Under the pieces are notes generated by a model. The model did no database searches and was not told the origin of the DNA. It saw nothing but the letters and a program-made list of their open reading frames with translations. DNA of 64,000 bases from contig JACDOX010000001.1 in NCBI GenBank assembly GCA_014549065.1, positions 6,902,694-6,966,693 of the forward strand. The letters run 5' to 3'. This document shows, in pieces, positions 52,617-63,803 of the stretch; within the stretch, counting starts at the first letter, position 1; each line of letters starts with the position of its first letter. Made by a program: the position numbers and the translations under genes. Source of the stretch: Cardinalis cardinalis (taxonomy: Eukaryota > Chordata > Aves > Passeriformes > Cardinalidae).

Positions 52617-53396
52617 TCCATTAAATCCTGTGCAAAAACCAGGAACAGACTGCTTCTTTGCTACAAAAATTAAGTCACATGTGTCTCTGTGTAAGCGATG
52701 AGCCAGTTTCCTGCAAAAACCAAAGGCTTCTTTCTGCTTCAATGGTCTCTACCTTAGAAGTGCAATTACTCAGTAAACATCTTTCCTCACAGGTTTTTAA
52801 AGCAGGAAAATATAGCAATGTCCATGTGTATTTCAACAGGAATTTGAGTTTATAATGAGCATGAAAGCTTTCACAAAAATTAATATTTGTCTAGCTAAAA
52901 CATGCTTAAATGGAAGAGTGAAAACTGAATCTGTGCATCACTGAAATTACACCAGCAATTATCTGTGGAAAAAAATTTCTCTGTAGTCTTAAGTCACAAA
53001 ACAGTCTTCAGCTGGAATAGTCCATGTCTACCCCAAGTCCAGTAATTACAGTCCAATTAGTCAGAGAGGAAAAATTATATGTTGATTAATCTCTTGATAG
53101 CTCCTCCAATTTCTTCTGGTGCCTGGCTTCTGCTGTAGTCTAAACAATGTATTCAATACTTTAATCATTGGTACCCTTTACAGTTAAGAGACATTGAAAA
53201 CTATTAAGTCAAAGATCCAGTCTGCAGTTTCTCATCTGATCTAGTTTGTGTTTCCNTATCTTCCCAATAAATAAAACTTAAGCATAACCTGCAATCCCTT
53301 TGTAGCATATTTTAATANAAATAAGCAGAAAATGCCACAGGCACAGTACACACTCCAGCTACCTTCTAGGATAACAACATACTGGCATTTTCCTAC

Positions 53397-53498
53397 CGTT
53401 TCCCACGGGGATAGTGGCGTACNTATTCTCCCACGTCATGAGCAGCTACAGCCAGCACCTGTGGATCATCAGAAACCTCCAGAAGTTTTGTCAGGATC
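53397..53498 (-). CDS. ATP6V1H: ATP6V1H exon, residues 392-426
   Basis: After TTCCTAG the exon starts with the G that finishes Lys392. It continues ILTKLLEVSDDPQVLAVAAH and DVGEYVRHYPRGK, ending in CG of Arg426. The donor is GTAGGA, weaker than the others in the gene. One codon (53423-53425) reads TAN on the minus strand: T or C gives the conserved Tyr, while A or G would be a stop. Tyr is assumed because everything around it is conserved and open. These residues form HEAT helices of the C-terminal domain that contacts V1 in the autoinhibited state. Confidence 0.97.
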
Positions 53499-55618
53499 CT
53501 AGGAAAGAATGTGAAACAATGAAGTCCCACATTTTGGGTTGGTTTTTATTTTTTTGTTTTGGTTTTCTTATTTGTTGATGGGTTTTTAATCAGTGATAAC
53601 TTAAAATAAAAAAGCCCATAAGCATAAAAATGTTTTACAAGTCACCCAAACAGTAAATCTAGAACTTTTTCCAAACAATGCAGTTGTACTTAACAAAACT
53701 GNGAACCTGCCCTAATTAACAAAATTATTTTAAGTATTCACTAGAGTCAGTTTAGTGAACTACATACACAAATATCTATAACCAAGGATTACAAAATCTC
53801 TCCTTTTTTTTTTTACTTTGGCTCCAAGACCAACAGTTTTGAATTCTAAATAAGCTTCATTAGAAAGCAGTTCTTTCCTAACTCAAAGACTGAGATGAGA
53901 GCTATGCTCCTTGCAAATTANTCCAGTGCCACATTATTTTCATAGCACGCATAGAAACACCGAGCTGTAAGAAGTATAAAACAGCTTCTGGACTCCTAAC
54001 ACTGTCTGAGTTTTTTAATTAAGTAGTTTAACCACCTTTAGTGAAAAACAGCTACAAGTAACACTGCTNTCTAGACAGTAATGAGAAGGGAGGAAAATAA
54101 CATAGATTATGAAGGTTAGACACAGCTGAAAAGGTTAAANATAGAGATCACTGGAAAATTAGAGCATTCTATGCTTAGTGAGATGACAAATGTGTTCTAA
54201 TCAGACAAAGTTAGAAACAAGCTGAAATCGGTAGGTTAAAAATTCAACTGGAATTTAAAAAAGGAACATGCTGGTAAAATTAAATTACCACAGCCACTGC
54301 CACCCTAGAGGTCAGAAAGTGACAGGAAAACCACTTCTCAACTGAAAAGAACTCCTACTTTTGACANGAGGAAGCAGAAACTTGAACCATAAGACTAAGC
54401 AGAAGACACCAAAGAGCCATATAATGATGTTGAACAAAATAGAAGCCCAACATCAAGGCAGGCAATAATGCAGAAGGTATGAAAACAATTATGTTTAACA
54501 GTAGTGTGAGAGTATTAGATTTAGAAAATTAATAAGCAGGNAAATAAGGAAAAATAAAATTATATGGCTCAAAGCAAATAAGTATTGTCAAATGCCTTAC
54601 AAGGCAAAAAATGAAGTTCTGAGGTGCAAGAATCTCCCCATTANGTTGTGGCAGAGGGTGGGTGGGTTTTTTAAGGATTGGTTTGTTTGGTTTGGTGTTG
54701 AGGGTGTATCAGGAACTACTGAAGATCACTGTCTTCGTAGCAGCAGAAGCACAAGAAATTAAGTCGCAGAATCAAGAGAAATAAATACAGCAATACATTG
54801 TAATCNCTACAGGAAATACTAAGCCTCAACATCAACTTCATGCCATAGTTGTCAGCATCTNAAATTTTTAAGTCTATAATACTACATATTCAACAACATG
54901 CACCCAGGGAAGAATTTATCAGAATTTTTTAAGTTGTCAGGCCAGCTGAAATACACATAAAGCTCAGGATCACCTTGCTCTTGCCATGTCTTCTAACATC
55001 TCACATGCTCCATTTGACCTCCTGATTTCTGTTAGATCTGGCACTTATTAGCAAGCCCTGAACTGTTAATGACATCAGTTAATGACAAGAACCATCATTT
55101 CAGGACATAGTTTCATATGCCAGACAACCAGTCCTCGACTGCAAATAAATATGAGTTCAGGTTCACTTCATCTAACAATCTATGTACTCCAAACACAGTC
55201 CCAACACAAAATAGACACATTGCAACATAATGCACTGAGTCAAATTTTTCATGGAACAGTACCACAACTTTCAACTCCCAAATATCCAAGACAGAAGTTC
55301 ATTACTCAGATCAACATCACCACACAAAACAAATCTAAGATTAAGATACAGTAAAAACATTTTTTTAATCAAAACAAACCTACATGCAAGTTAAATTAAA
55401 GATATTCCCTCTATCATAAATACATTTTCACCATTTAAAAGGAAATAAACAGTTCTGGTTTTGAACACAGCAAACTATACATTCTAAAATAAGCAGGATG
55501 TTTTNACTTGCTTTCATTCTTGACTTTGTGTTAAAATGTAAAAACCTTTATTAGATTCTGGTTCATTTAAACATAGAAAATATTAAAGGATCACATTATT
55601 CAAGACTTGAAAACTTAC
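53499..55618 (-). other. ATP6V1H: ATP6V1H intron (2.1 kb)
   Basis: The donor is GTAAGT and the acceptor TTCCTAG. T/G-rich low-complexity patches lie at about 53533-53590 and 54650-54710; nothing else identified. Confidence 0.9.
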
Positions 55619-55744
55619 TTGAGTAGTTCATAATTCTTCTCATTTAGTCTTACAGCATTCTCCCGCCAAAACTTCTCAGATTTGTGCACAGGACTCCACT
55701 CCAGTCTTCCTGACTTGAGCTCAGAGCTGTATTCATCAAAGGAG
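55619..55744 (-). CDS. ATP6V1H: ATP6V1H exon, residues 350-392
   Basis: The acceptor TTGCAG is followed by C, which completes Ser350, then SFDEYSSELKSGRLEWSPVH and KSEKFWRENAVRLNEKNYELL. The exon ends with AA of Lys392 at a consensus GTAAGT donor. This is the linker and start of the C-terminal HEAT domain. The WSPVHKSEKFWREN segment is nearly invariant in animal and fungal H subunits. By family knowledge it contributes to the junction between the two domains. No amino-acid difference from human was noticed. The upstream intron is only 767 nt, the shortest in the window. Confidence 0.98.
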
Positions 55745-56511
55745 CTGCAACACAAAACCTAAATGAGATATTGGCCAAGCTTCTACAAACACTTTGAACC
55801 ATATGCCCAAGCCTGTCCCTAATGAAGCTGGAGCTCAAATTGCTACGACACATTTGGAAGTCANTGCTCTGCAGAGTGTGAGAATTGTTCCCTGTCTCAC
55901 CATTTGGTAAGTAAGAAAATGCATGAGAGACAAGAAGAAAAAATTGTTTTCAAACACAACCCTCTATCCACCCCAAAACACTATTCCCAGGAAGTAAATT
56001 TAAAAAAAAAAAAAAAAAATAAAAAACCCAAGCCACACAAAGGAAACATTTTGGAATTTAATTCTTTGTTTTTCTGAGGTTTTATGTTTTAACTTCCTCA
56101 ATCAAGGATTTCAGTCTACCTTCCATCTACTTAAACCTTGGACACTACCTACAATAAGCACTTCAATTTAGGCACAAGACCAATAACTAGGTAAACACTA
56201 GCAAAAGCTCAAGTTAATCTGGACAGTAGAAATTACTCTAATCAGGTAGATTTCAGTTTTGACTGGAAGTCCTTTAAGATCACTTTCAAGTCCTTTAACA
56301 ATTTTCTCAATTACAAAGCTTTATTTTCTATTCAGCCTCTAAATACTTAAATACAATAGGAAACTAACAACCAGCACATCTGTGTATGCTCTATCTTACT
56401 AAATAGCATTTACATATCATAATTCTGTAGTTATTTTGGCCTTACAAAACTAAAAGGTTCTACCAACATTCACATAACTGCATTTTTTAAAGTGTACACT
56501 GCAAAGCATAC
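55745..56511 (-). other. ATP6V1H: ATP6V1H intron (767 nt)
   Basis: The donor is GTATGC and the acceptor GTTGCAG. An A-run at about 56000-56024 (U-rich in the transcript) is the only feature. Confidence 0.9.
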
Positions 56512-56690
56512 CTAAGGTCCTGCACGCTCTCACCAAGCTTGTCCAGTAGAAATTTGATATCTTCACTGATGTCTTCATCATCATATTTCTGCTGATCCAA
56601 ATTCTCTAGCTGCTTTAAAACCTTACACTGAATCATGGCAAGAGCATATTCCTGGCGAGTTTCTCTCTCAGTAGATTTCTCTAACAAATT
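56512..56690 (-). CDS. ATP6V1H: ATP6V1H exon, residues 291-350
   Basis: The exon begins Asn-Leu-Leu-Glu-Lys after an acceptor ending CCCTAG. It contains STERETRQEYALAMIQCKVL, followed by a strongly acidic stretch (QQKYDDEDISEDIKFLLDKL), and ends in the codon for Ser350, split AG|C, at a GTATGC donor. It covers the last helices of the N-terminal domain and the approach to the linker before the C-terminal domain. The C-terminal domain is the part needed to inhibit free V1. Relative to human I see Leu for Phe and two Asp for Glu changes. Reading past the donor gives a spurious Arg and tail. Confidence 0.98.
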
Positions 56691-58993
56691 CTAGGGAAGT
56701 AAAGATGTATTTGTTTTATTTAAGAACAGACTACTTTGAAACAAAGAAGTATTTTGAAGAAATACTCTTACTGAAACTTTTTTCATTACTAAGCGACAAA
56801 ATTGACCACTTCCTGAAAGAATCTCTTTCTTCACTAATAGAAAGTACTAATTCACCTGTTTCGAATATTTTCCACATGAAACTGAGGTGACTACAAATAC
56901 TATTCAAAGAAAAAGGGCAGGCTTATATCTCAAATACCAGAACTTCCACCATAAACAGCCACTTTTATCTTGGATTATCATTTTAGCTTTCTGTGCAGCA
57001 ATAGCATAAGGCAGAGAGCCTATAAAAAAATAACCTGAAGTCTTATTTCCAAATCAAAGTTACCATCTGGATTAGATCAGCTCTTTTCAAGTTTGAGAAT
57101 ATCTTAACTAGACATTTTTATTTAAACAGAAGCTTGTTGGTAAGATTGGAATATCAGCACAGAATGCAGTAGTCAAGTTCCAATATCATTAAGTCATTAC
57201 ATTTCTACTCAATTTTATCAGCTTTCAATTATATTTTTCAATTGGAGCTGGCCACCTGCACTTTTTGATAAAGCTGAAAACATTAATTTCATACAAAAGA
57301 CAAAGTCCTTAATAAACAGAACAGGTGTTCATATAAATAGGATTTAACATCAGCCAGAAATAAGCAGTGAAACTATANAGAAAGAATTTGACTGCATCAC
57401 TCTTGTGACAGAATTATTACACTTGAGGTTCTTTTATATCAGACATCCTATTAGTTACTGAAGCAGAACACTGCAAATCAATTTTAAAACTTGAAAACTA
57501 AATATAAGNCATATTACTGCTTTTAATGGCCATATACAATTAGCTTCAATGTGCAAAGAAAAGGCATCCCAGGTTCTACTTCAGTAAGTGAAATAAAAGG
57601 TAATTCACAGAAAGTAATGGTAATTAGAGTTAAAACTGCTAATGAGAGCAAATGAAAAAATAATGAACCTTAAATAAGACAATTCAAGGTTCAAGGAGCA
57701 GGCGGATAAAGGTTCCAAAGAACTCCTAGTTAAGCTAATTGCAAGCAGATGTGGAAGCTATTCCAAATATTATTACCTATCTCATACCATAGTGAGATGC
57801 TCAAGCTTTTCATAATGAATTTGAAAGGATATGTTAACAAAGCAAAAACACAAACATATGACTACATAGAATGGATCAGTAAACTACTCAGTAATAAAAA
57901 CCAAAATCTTAAGGTATAAGACTAGTTCTAGGTAGGAAACAGATGCAGAAGGGCATAAAAGAATGAAAATTGAGGGGGTAAAATAATAGGTAGAGAAAAC
58001 AGTAGATTCAAAGAAAGAGGAGTGCCCAATACTTGTTGCTTTATAGAAAAATTATTAGATTTNCAGTTATATACTTCAGGCACTTAACTTGATAAAAAAG
58101 TGAAATATGTCAACTTAGGAGAAGTAGTAGAGAGGACATCCAAGTTGCCAAGACTCATGGAGCACTTTCCATAATGCATAGACAGACTGGGGAATCATCA
58201 AGCCTAGTCTTTTATTCAATTCCCTTCCNCCCAGAAACTGTGGCATCTCATGCAGGAGAAAGACTACTTTTCCTCTGCTATATTAATATATAATTAATAT
58301 ATACCTATTTTAATTTTGTTTCAGAACTCACAGCTCTGATGTCTAATTTCTAATCTATTGTTCCTGGCTGCCAGTTAACAGCTCATCTTCACGCCAACAC
58401 GAGTCCTTAACGTTGGAGAAAGGAAACNGCTAAGTTACACTCCCTCAAGCCTGTAACACAAACAACTTATTCTTTCTTAGCCTTTAATTAAAAAAAACTT
58501 TAGCTTCCTTTTTGTTTCCTCTTGCAAAATACAGTAGATCTAAGAACTAGCAATTATTTCTCCTATTTTTTATGACCTCAGAACAGGGAGAAACTGGATA
58601 TTAGCCACTGACCTTCTCAGCTTTTCTCTCAATTTTTTTTTCCAATTTGCTTTGCTATATGTTCTTGCTTAATCCTAACATTAAGATCTTTAGGAACACA
58701 AGAGTGTTCTAAGATCTAGAGAGTAAGAATAGTAAGAATACATAGTAAGAATAGCTCCTACTGAAGATNTCATACCACTGTACTCCCTCAACAAGACAAA
58801 CAGCAAATTCTTATGATCTGCCTNATCCAGAATTATTTCAGTGGCAGATGTTTCCAGATAGAGAGACAGAATAAGCACCTTCACACAGTTTATCATTNCT
58901 AATCAGCACATCAGTAATCAACAATTTCCCTCTCCCCATTCTAATGTGCTTGCAACACTTACTATTGGAACATCCAGGAAAACAAACAGCTTC

Positions 58994-59069
58994 CAAGACC
59001 TGTATTTCAAGTGCTGCTGTTTTTCCTACTCAAGACCTGTATTTCAAGTGCTGCTGAGTATTTCCTACT
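58994..59069. repeat. Two-copy tandem duplication, 37/39-bp unit
   Basis: CAAGACCTGTATTTCAAGTG plus CTGCTG and TTTCCTACT occurs at 58994-59030 and 59031-59069. The second copy has a 2-bp longer joint. A third partial echo (CCAAGTGCTGCTTG) follows. Confidence 0.88.
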
Positions 59070-59620
59070 CAGGAATACCAAGTGCTGCTTGAAAACAGCA
59101 TCACAAGTTGTTACAGCCTTCCTGTATTATTCCACAAGACACTTGGCAANGATGCACATAAAACTAGCAGCATCTATGAACCAAAAATGGTACTCTCATA
59201 GTAAAAACATCAAGCCTAGGTACTCAATTCTTCTTAATTATCTCATATAGCACCAGGAAATTTCAGGTAATGCAGACACAGTAATTCAACCACTCACTCT
59301 TACACGGGTATTCTCATTTGTCTAGCCACAAATATTTTTGGACTTGTAAATAAAAATAAGTTCTCAGTTGGACAAACATATGCATTCAAAATAATACTTT
59401 TTTAATTAAAGCTTCATAAGATAAAATTTATCAGCTACTAGTAACTCCAGGGTTTTACAGTAGTACCAGTAGGAAAAAACCTTGAATTTAACAAGAGAAA
59501 TCACTAGTGCCTGTGTAAACATCGGTTGTTTCAGTCAATCTTGTTTTGAGAAGGTATTGAATAGCAGGTACCTATTACTAGTAATAGCCTGTATATTACC
59601 TGTAGCAAACACTCAAGTTA

Positions 59621-59722
59621 ACAAAAAGAAAAAAAAAGAGAAAAAAAAAAAACAACAACAAAAAAAAAAAAAACAAAAAAAAAAAACCAAAAAAAACCCA
59701 AAAAAAACCACAAAAAAAACCC
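59621..59722. repeat. A-rich low-complexity tract
   Basis: About 100 nt of A interrupted by isolated G, C and CC. It is U-rich in the ATP6V1H pre-mRNA. Confidence 0.92.
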
Positions 59723-59846
59723 AGAGAGTTAAGCTTTCAATCAGCTTATTGATATGGTCCAGCAGAAATAACTCTTCATCAGCAACATTTGAGACCTAGG
59801 ACTTTGTGAGAGAAGCACAGCACGACTGCAGTCAACAGGTACTCAC

Positions 59847-60039
59847 TCGAAATGCTGCGAGGATGATCCTGGTTACTTTCTCTTTGACAGATTCCTGAAG
59901 AATATCTGACAGCACAGGGACGATATTGTACCGACGAAGATATTCACACATTTGAGGGCTAAATGCCAGCANCCACACACAGAAAATCATCTGATACTGC
60001 AGCTGAAAACCGCATTTGTTGCTCAAGACACCCATGATG
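59847..60039 (-). CDS. ATP6V1H: ATP6V1H exon, residues 226-290
   Basis: The largest exon in the window (193 nt) starts after TTTCTTAG with the last base of Cys226. It runs through IMGVLSNKCGFQLQYQMIF, an SPQMCEYLRRYN helix and the ILQESVKEKVTRIILAAFR helix, then a GTGAGT donor. These are HEAT-type helices of the large N-terminal domain that lies along the V1 stator. One codon (59970-59972) contains an N and reads NTG; the family has Leu here, so the base is probably C or T. Only about four conservative differences from human are seen. About 125 nt beyond its donor lies a 100-nt A-rich tract (T-rich in the transcript). Confidence 0.98.
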
Positions 60040-61487
60040 CTAAGAAATTGACATAGTACACATTTAGTTTTTAAATAATGACTACATAGGTTGCATTGCT
60101 CCAATCTGAAATATTAAAAGAAATGGTAACACGAACTTATTGGAAAGAGCTGCTGAGGATGAGCATACAACACACATTTCACAGTAACCTGCATCACTAT
60201 TTATCATTGTATAAGGAGCTTGTTTATTTAAACAGAATAAAAGCCATCTTTTAAAGAGATGGTTCTTCACACATTAGCCTTAAAGCCATAAAGCAGCTTT
60301 TTACATTTGAACTGATGTGGTACTGTATCCATCTTGTGGTTCACCAAGACAGCTTTTCTACTGGTATGTTTAAAGCATTATTTGTCATTCTGGAAGAAAC
60401 AGAAATCTCAGCTACTCCTTCAGACTTAAGAAGAAATAAATGGAACAAAATCTACACAAATTGAACCTCGTTCCTTAATTGCACTTGTCCACAGGAGTGT
60501 CTGAAATGAGCTGAAGTATTCATTATTTAACAGCAAGTTCTCAGAAAGTGTCTCACAGATACAAATATACAAAGTATTGGTAGAAAAATNATAGCACTAC
60601 AAGATCTTCAAGAAGACATCATGCAAAAGGTTTGCTCAGCTGAAGTTTTGAAAATTTAATAAGCAATTTANAGGTCAATTTTGAAATAGATAACTCAATT
60701 TAAAATTTAAAAAAGAATCTACATTCAAAATCATTCTTATCAAGTTTAAGACCAGTTCAAACATNGTGAAACACAGGCTTATTGTAATGCTTTAATACTT
60801 GATTAAAAAGCTTCCTTGGTTTCAGCAGTGTCACCTTGACACAAAGGAACATCACCTGAAATTTTACTTCACTAGGAATTTTGACTTTTCTCCATTTCAG
60901 TGTAAAGGGATATTTTTCATTAAAGTGGAAATGATGTACCAACCATCCCCAGTAGAGGCATAGATGGNAGAAAAATTATTTATAGGCAAGCATTTTTTAA
61001 ATAAGATTAGTGCTGAAATCCTATCCTAATGCAAAGCTATTTATTAGGAGAATTGGATAAAAGAGTGACCTACTTGAAGCCACATGTGGAAAAAATTAGT
61101 CTTAGCTCTAGAAAATGTTTCTCTTTTCACTAATATTTTCAGACAGAACAATTCCAAACTCAAAGACTAGGATGATTAGCNGAAACTCATTTTGTTAGTC
61201 CTAGTTCTACTAAAAAATAAACAGAACATCTTCAGCTGAAGACAAATGGTTATATTCCTGTTCAGATACCTACTTAAGAAGTTCTTCTTGAACAGGGAAG
61301 TTGCACCAATGCCTCAACAGTGCAAGTTTCATTTGTCTATTTGACTCTTAATGTTTGAAAACAAATCTCTTTTGCAGGCAAATAGAGCAGCTGTCTGTTA
61401 CAAGAGAGTTCTATTCCAATAAAAGATCACTGGGGATGTACTACTGTAAGTGCATGTATATCCACATAAATTGAAATAGGTGCTCAC
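60040..61487 (-). other. ATP6V1H: ATP6V1H intron (1.4 kb)
   Basis: The donor is GTGAGC and the acceptor TTTCTTAG; the interior shows nothing identifiable. Confidence 0.9.
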
Positions 61488-61585
61488 CAATTTACTCCAT
61501 CTGCTTCTACCCATGCAAAGCGGTATTCATTGACCCTGAGCATCAGCTGCAGACATCCAGCAACACATTGTACATACTGGGAACT
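61488..61585 (-). CDS. ATP6V1H: ATP6V1H exon, residues 194-226
   Basis: The exon follows a CCCAG acceptor and opens Ser-Ser-Gln-Tyr-Val-Gln-Cys. It encodes 32 full codons plus the first two bases of a cysteine codon, and ends at a GTGAGC donor. The encoded stretch (CLQLMLRVNEYRFAWVEADG in its centre) is an alpha-helical armadillo/HEAT segment of the N-terminal domain. By memory it is identical to human, which indicates strong constraint, in contrast to the cassette exon just upstream. The split Cys codon is completed by the single C that starts the next exon. Confidence 0.97.
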
Positions 61586-62783
61586 CTGGGTGAAAAGAAC
61601 AACACTTCTTACCAGAAGAGTCAGGTAGTAAGAGCTGAAGTACAGTTTCCCTATTAGGCTTTACTGGCATAAAAGGAGAGAGTTCTGAATATTAAAGAAG
61701 TGTTATGCAAGCAATACCACTTTACATTATCAGAACATTTGAACATGCCTTCCTTCAGTATCTATGAATGAAAGCTGTCTTCTGTTTGAATAAAGTTGCC
61801 ACAGCATGGTTTTCTCTCCTCTTACTCAATTGTCAGCATTACCTTCACTAATACTAATTATACATTAATCAGATATGCTGCTGATAAAATCTTGTTTGCT
61901 TTTTTCCTCCCTATAAGCCTTTTCCTTGAAATTCTCACAGTAGCTCACCCACATAATACAAGCTCAAACCTTTCAAACATTTAATGAAGTAAAGAAGTTA
62001 GGCAATCCCATATGAAAAGAAAGGAGGCAANAAACAGAATTGAAAATAAAGAGTAACTCATTCTGTGTCTCTCATGAGAGATTTAAGTCCTTTATGTAAA
62101 AGCTAAGTCTGTGCATCTGGGCTCAAATCATCTAGAACATAAATTTCCCTGTGAAAGTATTCATTTTCACACCCCATGCAAATAAAACAGCTATAAACAC
62201 ACAGACAGCTCTCCCATCCCAAATAATGCATTAATTTATCTGGATCACCAACCCATCGAACTTGGTGTTTCCTTCTTAAAGAGTCTATCATAAAAGCATT
62301 GTCTTCCAACACCATTATAATTGAAACTTCTTAATAGATTCCAGTTCTCATTTCCTGTATAAAATGCTACAACTGCCTCTCTAATTTACTCTGAAATTAG
62401 CCAGGACCNCTTGAAAATCCTGCATAAGCTAGANCTGAAATCTGAACACTAATGAAGTTAAGACAATACTTACCCACTTTAATTATCTGAAACATATTTG
62501 CACTCTGCTGCTCTGGGTCCCTGCCATGGCACAGTACATCCATGCAGTGCCACACTGCAATGGATAATGATTCCTGAGCACGTCAGAGGAGCTCATGGCT
62601 TCACAGTAAGTGCTGCTGTGTGCTGTAGAACTATATACTCTTTTATGGCTGTATGACAGAGGGCTGTCAGTCTAACAAAACCTAACACTATGGANCACAG
62701 ATCTGCACATGAAATACTTCAACTTATATGCTCAGGCCATTGTTTTATGCCCTATCCATAGTCATGAACAACAGTCTTGAATC

Positions 62784-62822
62784 TTTTCTACNTTAAACCC
62801 CAGATGGGTTTAAAGTAGAAAA
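62784..62822. repeat. Inverted repeat, 17-bp arms with 5-nt loop
   Basis: TTTTCTACNTTAAACCC (62784-62800) pairs with GGGTTTAAAGTAGAAAA (62806-62822). All defined bases complement, and the N at 62792 stands opposite A, predicting T. Confidence 0.85.
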
Positions 62823-62841
62823 AAACTTCTTTTAAACCTCC

Positions 62842-62871
62842 TCCTGTAGAGAAGAAACCTCCTCTACAGGA
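62842..62871. repeat. Inverted repeat, 10-bp arms
   Basis: TCCTGTAGAG (62842-62851) and CTCTACAGGA (62862-62871) are exact complements around a 10-nt loop. It lies 19 nt beyond the preceding hairpin. Confidence 0.8.
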
Positions 62872-63381
62872 AGCTAACACTTTAAAGCCATGACTACACT
62901 TTGATGACCAAGAAATCCCAAGTTAAATCTTCTGAGAAACTGTGACCACCTTCAGGCTGCAAAACGAACAAAAGACCACACTGAATTCTACTCCACGTTC
63001 AAGAACTATGATAAACTGCCTCATCATGCCACAACACCACAGAAAATCCAGTCAGGATGATCACTTGCATTTGTTATACTGCCACAGTTCATTTCTGTAA
63101 AAGCTCAGCAGCTTTTACAGCTACATGAAATTCAGTATTTAAAAAAATGTTGATGCAAAAAGGACAATCTGTTTTCCCTGAATTCAAGCTATTCAGATAT
63201 GAAAAGCTTACAGCTTTGAAAGCACTCCTGCAATTTCATGCTACAGTGGTTTATGGACAATATCAGCTTTAAAATCTGATGTGCCCTTTTCTGAGTTCTG
63301 CACAGCACAACAGCCAAAAGTTTCTCGGTTTCAGGTTTCTTCTACAAGTCCAACAGCTCAGTGGTAAACAGACAGTACTGA

Positions 63382-63428
63382 ATCACAGAATCATTTGGGC
63401 TGGAAAAGACCTCTAAGATCACCAAGTA
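63382..63428 (-). mobile_element. CR1 LINE, 3'-terminal remnant
   Basis: AATCACAGAATCATTTGGGC and TGGAAAAGACCTCTAAGATC are the last approximately 47 bp of a CR1-type element in reverse orientation. Confidence 0.75.
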
Positions 63429-63749
63429 AGGGACTTAAAACAGTTTGAATATTAAATTAATTTTATGTAATTTTTTTCAAGTTTTAACAAAGAGAATCCT
63501 ANATACATCAACAGCTTTAACAAGAGAAACTAACTTGTAAAATATACACTTCCACTGCCAATATTCTATGTGAAATGAAGTGCTTAAAAATACTTTTGTT
63601 TCTTGGCGCCATCACCTGGCACTCTGCTGTACAGTTCTGATTCCAAGTACTTCTTACCACTGGCACCAGAAGAGATCTGCACCTTAATCTGAGGAGTGAA
63701 CATCACCTATCCAAAATAGCAGACTGACAGATTTCAAAGATNTACTCAC

Positions 63750-63803
63750 ATCACTTGTGGAGACTGCTCCTGAATCCACAGAACCCCCTGTACCACGTAG
63801 TTT
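63750..63803 (-). CDS. ATP6V1H: ATP6V1H cassette exon, residues 176-193 (SFD long-isoform insert)
   Basis: This 54-nt exon begins and ends in phase 0 and encodes 18 residues starting KLRGTGGSVDSG. It is preceded on the minus strand by a long pyrimidine tract ending CCTAG (the plus-strand A-run at 63809-63821) and followed by a GTGAGT donor. The human protein has an 18-residue insert at the same place; the short isoform lacks exactly residues 176-193. Because the length is a multiple of three, skipping the exon keeps the frame and joins the upstream exon directly to the Ser-Ser-Gln-Tyr exon. The peptide is Gly/Ser/Thr-rich and probably forms a flexible loop between HEAT repeats. Seven of 18 residues differ from the human insert as I recall it. 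Actual exon use cannot be told from DNA. Confidence 0.93.

Larger units (their letters stand above)
47969..53396 (-). other. ATP6V1H: ATP6V1H intron (5.4 kb) between residues 426/426
   Basis: The donor is GTAGGA and the acceptor TTTTTCAG. It holds the two LTRs at 50133-50766 and 52117-52616. The remaining sequence (47969-50127, 50772-52111, 52622-53396) shows no element I can identify. Confidence 0.9.
56691..59846 (-). other. ATP6V1H: ATP6V1H intron (3.2 kb)
   Basis: The donor is GTGAGT and the acceptor CCCTAG. It holds the tandem duplication at 58994-59069 and the A-rich tract at 59621-59722; no mobile element recognised. Confidence 0.9.
61586..63749 (-). other. ATP6V1H: ATP6V1H intron downstream of the cassette exon (2.2 kb)
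   Basis: The donor is GTGAGT and the acceptor CCCAG. It contains two neighbouring hairpins (62784-62822 and 62842-62871) and a 47-bp CR1 remnant. Confidence 0.9.
34845..63803 (-). other. ATP6V1H: ATP6V1H gene, 3' portion (exons for residues 176-483, introns and 3' UTR)
   Basis: Eight exons read on the minus strand join into one uninterrupted frame that matches the C-terminal 308 residues of vertebrate V-ATPase subunit H. Exon lengths are 54, 98, 193, 179, 126, 102, 114 and 61 nt, with introns of 2164, 1448, 3156, 767, 2120, 5428 and 12658 nt. All seven internal introns are GT-AG and every phase is compatible. Subunit H is a HEAT/armadillo-repeat protein of the cytosolic V1 sector. It couples V1 to Vo and silences ATP hydrolysis when V1 is detached, so it controls acidification of endosomes, lysosomes and secretory vesicles. 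The promoter and first exons lie beyond the right edge. Identity is certain from sequence; function is family knowledge. Confidence 0.97.
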
